Shown piece by piece: positions 57,435-62,748 of a DNA stretch of 62,748 bases. Position 1 is the first letter of the stretch. The number at the start of each line of letters is the position of its first letter. Source of the stretch: JBAPRR01 sp049281195 (GTDB taxonomy: Bacteria; Actinomycetota; Acidimicrobiia; Acidimicrobiales; CAVXTF01); NCBI GenBank assembly GCA_049281195.1, contig JBAPRR010000277.1, positions 1 through 62,748 on the forward strand, given 5' to 3'. The position numbers were made by a program, and so were the translations under genes. Below the pieces are notes generated by a model. That model was not told the DNA's origin, did no database searches, and saw only the letters and a list, made by a program, of their open reading frames with translations.

Positions 57435-58169
57435 CTATTGCGAGAGTCTCGATTCCAGGGCTTCCAGACGGCGGAGTATGTCCTCGATCCGTTCAGAATC
57501 ATCCGTCTTCGACATGTGTCTCCCGTGGACAACTCCGGCGATCGCAGAAGTAAGTGCACGCCGCAACCCGCCGGCCTCTACCCCGAACTCGCGCAGAACG
57601 ACGCTCGCTACACCGTCTTCGACACCGATAAGCCCGATGAGCAGATGCTCGCAGCCGAGATAGTTATGGCCGAGGCCGATAGCCGTATCGAAGGCCGAAG
57701 CAATTGCGAACCGCGCCTGGAGCGATATCGCCGACCACAGGGTGTCTTCTGAAGGCAACAGGTTCGACGGTGCCGACTCGGTAACCGCGACTCGCGCCGC
57801 AGCGTCACGCAGAGCATCGGTGTCGACATCTAACGACTGCAGCAACTGCAATCCGAGGTTGTGCCCCTCGTCTATGACCCCGATCAGCAGGTCCTTGGTC
57901 TCAGCCGTTCTGGCTCCGCTCAACTGCCTGGCCAGCCTTATGACCTCCTTGATCCGCGGAGTCATCAGGTCCATCATCCGCGCCGCGATCCTCGGTTCCC
58001 CGTCCGGGTCGAAATTCGCGTCCCGGAGAAGGTCGATCACGAGCTTCGCCCGTCCGACCTTCTGGACCGCCTCTGCCAAGGCCTTCTGGCATATCGGAGA
58101 AACCGGGATCCCTGACTCGCGTACCGCCGTTGCCAGGTCGTCCGGCAGGTAAACGTTGATCTTGGGCAC
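57435..58169 (-). CDS. Ribbon-helix-helix plus Clp N-terminal-domain protein
   Basis: 244 aa. Residues 1-45 (MPKINVYLPDDLATAVRESGIPVSPICQKALAEAV) fit a ribbon-helix-helix DNA-binding or antitoxin-type domain. Residues 75-215 hold two Clp N-type repeats (ARQLSGARTAETKDLLIGVIDEGHNLGLQLLQSLDVD and GLGHNYLGCEHLLIGLIGVEDGVASVVLREFGVEAGGLRRAL), normally the substrate-adaptor domain of ClpA/ClpC. The end is a coiled coil (IEDILRRLEALESRL). No ATPase domain. GTG at 58169 has GGAGGAA 8 nt upstream. A 14-bp palindrome lies 50 bp upstream, which would suit self-repression. Function unproven. Confidence 0.85.
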   Translation of the reverse strand: MPKINVYLPDDLATAVRESGIPVSPICQKALAEAVQKVGRAKLVIDLLRDANFDPDGEPRIAARMMDLMTPRIKEVIRLARQLSGARTAETKDLLIGVIDEGHNLGLQLLQSLDVDTDALRDAAARVAVTESAPSNLLPSEDTLWSAISLQARFAIASAFDTAIGLGHNYLGCEHLLIGLIGVEDGVASVVLREFGVEAGGLRRALTSAIAGVVHGRHMSKTDDSERIEDILRRLEALESRLSQ

Positions 58170-58219
58170 GGGCCGTTCCTCCTGCTCAGAAGGGTTTAGC
58201 TATCTATAACCCGTAATAT

Positions 58220-58233
58220 ACCCCTATAGGGGT
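58220..58233. promoter_or_regulatory. 14-bp palindrome in the divergent RHH-ClpN/SDR promoter
   Basis: ACCCCTATAGGGGT is a perfect palindrome in an AT-rich stretch. Ribbon-helix-helix proteins commonly bind such short dyads. The minus strand shows TATATT just downstream as a possible -10 for the RHH gene. Confidence 0.5.
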
Positions 58234-58290
58234 CACTCCGCGATCGCAGGTCCGGTCCCGGAAGCAAGGAGCGAAAGTAGGGTCGGCCCG

Positions 58291-59037
58291 ATGAGCGGGA
58301 TAGCAGTCATAACCGGGGGCGGCAGGGGCATCGGAGCCGCCACCGCGGTTCTGATGGCCGGGGCCGGGTGGGACATCGCAGTCGGGTACCGCAGCAACGC
58401 TGATGCGGCGGTGTCGGTTGCGAACAGTTGCAAAGACCTGGGGAGGCGAGCCGTCGCCATAAAGGTCGACGTGTCTTCGGAGGACGAGGTCGTGAACTTC
58501 TTCTCGGAGGTCGACAACGCGCTCGGCGGGCTCGGAGCTCTCGTCAACTGTGCCGGGGTGGTGGATCGCAAGTCCCGACTGGATGAGTTCAGCTATGCCC
58601 GGGTGGAGAGGATGTTCGCGATCAATGTCTTCGGCTCATTCATGTGTGCACGCGAGGCGGTCAAACGGATGTCCACCCTGCATGGCGGTCAGGGCGGGGC
58701 CATCGTGAACGTGTCGTCGGCAGCAACACGTCACGGGAGCGCTGGCGAATATGTGGACTACGCCGCCTCCAAGGGTGCGATCGACACGATGACGATCGGG
58801 CTAGCTCGTGAGGTGGCGTCCGAAAAGGTGAGGGTGAACGCGGTACGCCCCGGAATCGTTGACACGGACATCCATGCGAGCGGTGGCCAGCCTGACCGCA
58901 TCGAGAAGATGGCAAGCATCATCCCCATGGGTCGTGCAGGCACTGCGGTGGAGATCGCAGAAGCAATCGCCTGGCTCTGCTCGGGCGCTGCCTCGTACGT
59001 GACTGGTGCTCTTCTCGACGTCGGAGGGGGCCGGTAA
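58291..59037 (+). CDS. SDR-family oxidoreductase (FabG-like)
   Basis: 248 aa. Cofactor motif TGGGRGIGAA, NCAGV, catalytic Ser in VNVSSAAT, YAASKGA and the C-terminal GIVDTDIHASGGQPDR and VTGALLDVGGGR. A sugar or acyl reductase of the glucose/ribitol dehydrogenase type is likely; substrate unknown. ATG at 58291 has no strong ribosome site. Divergent from the RHH-ClpN gene, with the palindrome between them. Confidence 0.9.
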   Translation: MSGIAVITGGGRGIGAATAVLMAGAGWDIAVGYRSNADAAVSVANSCKDLGRRAVAIKVDVSSEDEVVNFFSEVDNALGGLGALVNCAGVVDRKSRLDEFSYARVERMFAINVFGSFMCAREAVKRMSTLHGGQGGAIVNVSSAATRHGSAGEYVDYAASKGAIDTMTIGLAREVASEKVRVNAVRPGIVDTDIHASGGQPDRIEKMASIIPMGRAGTAVEIAEAIAWLCSGAASYVTGALLDVGGGR

Positions 59038-59126
59038 CCCATCATTTCCAGTGGCTGTCGGGTTGCGACCGGGCACAGGCTTCGGGCGTGAGATCGGCAT
59101 TTACCGCCCAGGGATAGCCTGCAATC

Positions 59127-59570
59127 GTGGATAACGAACAACGATTCCCGCAGATACTTCAGACAGTCCTCGACTGCTCGAACATCCGCGAACTGGCCGA
59201 GTTCTACAGGCAACTCTTCGGTTTGCAATACCGACCTGGCGACGAGCCGCCCCCCGCAGGGAGCTCAAAAGAAGATGGGGCGGACTGGATCGTGCTCAGA
59301 GATTCGTCGGGAGCGAACAGGATCGCGTTTCAAAAGACGGATGAATTCAGAGAGCCCACATGGCCGGGCAACGCGGTTCCGCAGCAAATTCACCTGGACA
59401 CCATCGTGCCGACCATCGAAGACTTGAATCTTCAGCACGAGAGAGCCATCGCTCTTGGGGGACGTCTTCTTTTCGACCGCTCTGACAATCATGAAGAACC
59501 TCTTCGGGTCTACGCAGATCCGGAGGGACATCCTTTCTGCATCTTCGTCGCGGCGCCCCACCCCCACTAA
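59127..59570 (+). CDS. VOC-family (glyoxalase-like) protein
   Basis: 147 aa. LQTVLDCSNIRELAEFYRQLFGLQYRPGDEPP...DWIVLRDSSGANRIAFQ...QQIHLDTIVPTIEDLNLQHERAIALGGRLLFD...VYADPEGHPFCIFV is a full single VOC unit with metal-ligand candidates His in IHLD and Glu in DPEGHPF. Actinobacterial homologues are unassigned. Start GTG at 59127; 89 nt after the SDR gene, perhaps co-transcribed. Confidence 0.88.
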   Translation: MDNEQRFPQILQTVLDCSNIRELAEFYRQLFGLQYRPGDEPPPAGSSKEDGADWIVLRDSSGANRIAFQKTDEFREPTWPGNAVPQQIHLDTIVPTIEDLNLQHERAIALGGRLLFDRSDNHEEPLRVYADPEGHPFCIFVAAPHPH

Positions 59571-59634
59571 CTGCGGCGGGCCGGTCCGGTCGGCCTGGTC
59601 GGCCTTCGCTGTTTCCAAGCCACCGAATCTCCAT

Positions 59635-59650
59635 TACGCATTTTTGCGTA
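59635..59650. other. Hairpin in the VOC/lipoprotein intergenic gap
   Basis: TACGCA (59635-59640), loop TTTT, TGCGTA (59645-59650). Exact stem of 6 bp, 65 nt past the VOC stop. No U-run follows directly; the gap around it (59571-59838) is AT-rich with repeated TTTTTGC. It may be a weak terminator or an operator. Confidence 0.35.
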
Positions 59651-59838
59651 GACCAGATGGAATTTTTGCATTTTCATTGTCGATGGACTGTCGGGATCCA
59701 GCGCGGTTCGCATAAAATTGTGTTGCGCCGTTAAATGGATTCAGCAACAGGTCGCCCGGTCTAACCGTGGGAATTGCAGCTCGGTCGTCGAACCGGTGCG
59801 GGTTGACATTGCAAAGCAAGGGCGGAGGGAGTTTGGCG

Positions 59839-60630
59839 ATGGAAAGGCCTGTTGAACGCAAAACAATGCGCCTCGTCGGCGTACCCGCGGCAGTCGCGTG
59901 CGTATGCATGTTCGCCGTCGCGGTCGCGGCCTGTGGATCCGGCAACCTCGCGTCGATTCAAAACGGCACGACAAGTTCCACACAGAGCGGGACTTCGAGC
60001 TCGACCGCGTCGAGTTCGCCTTCTTCGTCCTCGGGCAGTGCCTCTCCTGGCTCTTCCTCACCCTCGTCCAGTGCCCCGACCTCTTCCACGTCGAATCCAT
60101 CTTCGCCGGATCCAACGGTGGCTGGAACTTCACCGTCTTCCCCCCCTAGCTCAACGGCGGGGGTTCCCGGTTGGGTTACGCCGGGTCTCGTGCTCGACTA
60201 CTTCACGGACGAAGACTCTGGCTATGTCGGGATCCGCGACACAACCACCGTGGATTCAGTCAACGACGGGACCGTCACGGGGCAGACCCACACGCTTGCG
60301 GTCGGGACCGACAAGACGTACAGCTGGACGTGCACCTCTGCCGGCTACTGCCCCGACGGTGAAGCTGCATTCCAATTCTGGGTGGACCCGTCTGATCCGC
60401 TGGGATCGGTGAAGGGCCAAGGTCTCCCCTACGAGTACCTGGGGACCACGTCGCTCTTGGATCCCGAGAATCGCCAGACGTACAGGGTCGGCATCCTTCA
60501 TTACAGCAACGCGGCCCAGACTATACGCAACAGCACCTTCTTCAACAGCGCAGGTCTCGTGATCGAGGTGGACGCATATGGTGACGGGATCGTCACTCAG
60601 GTCTGGTACGAAAACACAGCCTCCGGCTGA
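59839..60630 (+). CDS. Secreted lipoprotein with Ser-rich linker, function unknown
   Basis: 263 aa. Signal peptide MRLVGVPAAVACVCMFAVAVAAC with the lipobox ending VAAC (Cys near 32), so a lipoprotein is expected. A linker of about 80 residues is nearly all Ser/Thr/Pro. The last 140 residues (WVTPGLVLDYFTDEDSGYVGIRDTTTVDSVNDG...YSWTCTSAGYCPDGEAAFQFWVDPSDPLGSV...TYRVGILHYSNAAQTIRNSTFFNSAGLVIEVDAYGDGIVTQVWYENTASG) form a beta-rich domain I do not recognise. ATG at 59839 with GGAGGGAG 9 nt upstream fits a lipoprotein signal; an open frame back to 59767 is not needed. Confidence 0.8.
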   Translation: MERPVERKTMRLVGVPAAVACVCMFAVAVAACGSGNLASIQNGTTSSTQSGTSSSTASSSPSSSSGSASPGSSSPSSSAPTSSTSNPSSPDPTVAGTSPSSPPSSTAGVPGWVTPGLVLDYFTDEDSGYVGIRDTTTVDSVNDGTVTGQTHTLAVGTDKTYSWTCTSAGYCPDGEAAFQFWVDPSDPLGSVKGQGLPYEYLGTTSLLDPENRQTYRVGILHYSNAAQTIRNSTFFNSAGLVIEVDAYGDGIVTQVWYENTASG

Positions 60631-60663
60631 CCATCGCCCTCAGGCAACGAGGTTGGGTGGCGG

Positions 60664-61491
60664 TCAGGGGCCCGGAAAAGCCTCCTTGAAGGCCTTAGCA
60701 AGGCTGACGTCTCCGTCGAATAACAACGGTTCTTCGGTCGGCCTTCCTACGAGCATCGCCAGCAGATCCCGGCTGCTCCCGCCGATGATCGCATCCGCCG
60801 CATCCGCAACACCCGTTTGCCAACTCGAGACGTCCTTCCCCTTGACCTCGACGATCCACGTGGGGCCGTCGCTCGCGACGAGCTTCCACGAGCCCTGAAC
60901 AGCGCGATCGACGTCGCTGTGATTGGAACGCCGAGTAGCGAGCCATCCGAGCCTCATCGGTAACGCCGCGTCGACGAACACATCGCTCCAGGAATCGAGC
61001 CCGACGTCGAGATCGAAGCCGTGGACTTCTACTTCGGTCAGACGCAGCGTCGCCAGATCGCCGATCGTCAGCCCGGCGCCGAAGTCCGGATTGCGGGCGG
61101 GCTCGACGATTTTCATGTCCCACTGAGCCTCAGACAGACCGCTCCACAGGTCCTGCAACAAGCGACTCTCCTGCGCAAGCGATCCGACGACTGCGGGAGG
61201 ATCTTCTCCCGGTTCAGGCGCGAGAGTCGAAGGCCGCTGCGAGGATCGTCCCTCGGGATAGAAGGACCCTGCGCGGCCCTGAAGCGTTTCCTCTGTCATC
61301 CGCCGCGATGCGCGTGCTCCGTAGCGCAGGTGGCACAGGATCGTGAGGCGGGACCAACCCTCGAGCCTGGATGGCCCGTCGAGGTCCGCGCCGCCCGGCA
61401 GACCCGCATCGCCTGAGAGAGCCTTGACGATCTCGTCGGTACGGTGAGCCGCGGCACGAGCGAGTTGAGAGGCGGTCCCGGAATCGATCAC
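60664..61491 (-). CDS. MDMPI-type (TIGR03083, DinB-fold) mycothiol-dependent protein
   Basis: 275 aa. LEGWSRLTILCHLRYGARASRRMTEETLQG and DLATLRLTEVEVHGFDLDVGLD give the MDMPI N-domain with its His residues; the C-terminal part (TWIVEVKGKDVSSWQTG...ADAIIGGSSRDLLAMLVGRPTEEPLLFDGDV) is the SCP2-like tail of the family. Start GTG at 61491. Convergent with the lipoprotein gene. The second MDMPI-type protein of the window; substrate unknown. Confidence 0.87.
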   Translation of the reverse strand: MIDSGTASQLARAAAHRTDEIVKALSGDAGLPGGADLDGPSRLEGWSRLTILCHLRYGARASRRMTEETLQGRAGSFYPEGRSSQRPSTLAPEPGEDPPAVVGSLAQESRLLQDLWSGLSEAQWDMKIVEPARNPDFGAGLTIGDLATLRLTEVEVHGFDLDVGLDSWSDVFVDAALPMRLGWLATRRSNHSDVDRAVQGSWKLVASDGPTWIVEVKGKDVSSWQTGVADAADAIIGGSSRDLLAMLVGRPTEEPLLFDGDVSLAKAFKEAFPGP

Positions 61492-61531
61492 CGGTCAACC
61501 CGCTCGTACGCGAAAAATCGAGTCCGCCTTG

Positions 61532-62748
61532 TTAGAAGCCGCCGTCTCCATCGGGTGTCCCGATACCGGTCGGCCCGTCATAACCCGGCTCTGCATTGCA
61601 GAAGTAAGCGGGTGTGCACGTACCTTCCGATCCCTTGGTGATGTCGTAGAAGTCCGTGGTGTGCGCGTAAGGGATGGAAGCCGGAGATGTGACACTGCCG
61701 GCATTCCCCGCGAGCGCGTAGACCGAAGCGATTATCGGGGTGGAGTCGCTCGTTCCGTAGCTCAGGTACCAGCCTCCACCACCGTTTTCGTAGGTGTCCC
61801 ACTCGAGAACCCCCGCAGCGACCGCGCTCACGTCCGCTGTCATGCGGTTCGAGCAACCTGAGTCGGTCTGCCAGGTCGGCTTTGCTTCATAAGCGGAGCA
61901 ACCGCTGCCTGAACCCTGGCTCGGCTGCTGGCCTGCCTGTGGCTTGGTGACCCAAGCCTTTTCCTTCCAACCGCGCGCATTGGCTTTCGGCGCCAGCATG
62001 GTGCCCCCCACCGAGATCACATACGGGGATGCCGAGGGGTACTGCACACCTGCTGCGTATGAGCCGTCGCCGGAGCTGAAGGTGATCGGGATGCCCGAAT
62101 ACCCGTCGAGAGAACTGTCGTATCCCGTCTCACCGTCAAACTCGCCCGTCCCCCAACTGTCAGTGACCTCTGTTGCCCCGAGGCTGATCGCTTCGTCGAT
62201 CGACGAAAGCAGATCACCGAAGCCGGAGCTGGTCGCTTCCACCAGGAGGATGTGGCAGTTCGGGCAGACAGCGGACACCATGTCGAGGTCCAGGGAGATC
62301 TCCCCTCCCCAACCCATGTCGCCTGACGGGTAGTCGCCCTGATCGCCCTCTTCGTTCACTTTCTCGAAGCAACCGTTTGCCGTGGTGCAGGCCGGAAGTC
62401 CCATCTGCGACCGGTAGTAACCCAGGTCGGATTCAGCGTTGGGGTCGTCGTATGCGTCGACCACCGCCACCGTCTGGCCGGTGCCGTTGTCTGCCGACAG
62501 GGTCTTCAATCCGTACATGTTCTCGATGTTGCAAGCGGACCATCCGTCTGAAGCGATGGCCTTGCACTTCTTGAGCTTGTCGATCGACGAGTAGCTGCTC
62601 GACGGGGCCTTCAACATGCTCAGATAGCAATGGAACTTTCCGTGTTCGACGGCGGCACATCCGGCGGGCTTGGCCTCAGAGGCCATGCGTGCCTCCGATG
62701 CGAAGATCGCATTCGTATTGATGCCGGACGAGCTTCTGGGAGCAGCAG
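61532..62748 (-). CDS. S53 (sedolisin-type) secreted serine-carboxyl peptidase (5' end beyond right edge)
   Basis: The frame runs from the stop at 61532 to the right edge; an internal Met at 62686 is not the start, because upstream codons are open and a signal and propeptide are expected. Catalytic features: Glu and Asp in GGEISLDLDMVSAVCPNC (E-x3-D), the oxyanion region TFSSGDGSYAAGVQYPSASPYVISVGGT, and Ser in SYGTSDSTPIIASVYAL (GTSxSxP). The C-terminal DITKGSEG...GYDGPTGIGTPDG forms the calcium site. Sedolisins are pepstatin-insensitive acid proteases, secreted; activity at low pH is usual. Only the mature enzyme is in the window. Confidence 0.9.
   Translation of the reverse strand, partial: AAPRSSSGINTNAIFASEARMASEAKPAGCAAVEHGKFHCYLSMLKAPSSSYSSIDKLKKCKAIASDGWSACNIENMYGLKTLSADNGTGQTVAVVDAYDDPNAESDLGYYRSQMGLPACTTANGCFEKVNEEGDQGDYPSGDMGWGGEISLDLDMVSAVCPNCHILLVEATSSGFGDLLSSIDEAISLGATEVTDSWGTGEFDGETGYDSSLDGYSGIPITFSSGDGSYAAGVQYPSASPYVISVGGTMLAPKANARGWKEKAWVTKPQAGQQPSQGSGSGCSAYEAKPTWQTDSGCSNRMTADVSAVAAGVLEWDTYENGGGGWYLSYGTSDSTPIIASVYALAGNAGSVTSPASIPYAHTTDFYDITKGSEGTCTPAYFCNAEPGYDGPTGIGTPDGDGGF

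Overview
The window looks like chromosomal DNA of a high-G+C actinobacterium, most likely a member of Acidimicrobiia. Reasons: high-G+C coding with many GTG/TTG starts; a secreted CHAP protein with six GYW..ADGG repeats of the kind abundant in Acidimicrobiia; an actinobacterial ring C/D steroid-catabolism set (ipdA, ipdB, ipdC, echA20); mycothiol-type DinB/MDMPI proteins; and egtB-egtD. The taxonomic call is inference; no rRNA or tRNA gene was found. Genes run off both edges: a SGNH-type protein on the left and an S53 peptidase on the right.

Left part (1.7-13.4 kb): a steroid-degradation island. Two acyl-CoA dehydrogenase genes (minus) diverge from a thiolase, a DUF35 protein and a thiolase-like aldolase candidate (plus). 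An echA20-ipdA-ipdB-ipdC operon (minus) diverges from an SDR (plus). Both divergent promoters carry the same inverted repeat, TCTGAC-N5-GTCAGA, which suggests one shared regulator not encoded here. An ECF41 sigma factor and its usual CMD/AhpD-like partner, with a matching promoter, sit between the two halves.

Middle (13.4-34 kb): an EAL-domain phosphodiesterase with a structured leader; a split proton-translocating transhydrogenase (pntAA-pntAB-pntB); a membrane PIN/TRAM protein; a membrane-anchored GH18 protein; the CHAP protein; an ABC-2 exporter (ATPase plus two permeases) followed by a CPBP-type membrane protein; a Tat-exported BBE-type flavin oxidase lipoprotein; and an operon of acyl-CoA dehydrogenase, APH-type kinase and SDR that resembles an unfused ACAD10/11 system.

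Right part (34-62.7 kb): an Lhr-type helicase; a MarR-MFS efflux unit; a second MarR-SDR unit with a clear palindromic operator; a fused double CaiB/BaiF CoA-transferase coupled to a mercaptopyruvate-type sulfurtransferase; peroxiredoxin; ergothioneine genes egtB-egtD; two MDMPI-type proteins and one DinB protein; an ECF sigma factor with a triple VOC protein, divergent from an AtuA-like gene; a ribbon-helix-helix/Clp-N protein with a palindrome at its promoter; further SDR, VOC and lipoprotein genes.

A recurring feature is short (14-22 bp) near-perfect tandem duplication, often copying a stop codon at a gene end or extending a linker in frame. No CRISPR array, insertion sequence, integrase, tRNA or rRNA was recognised.
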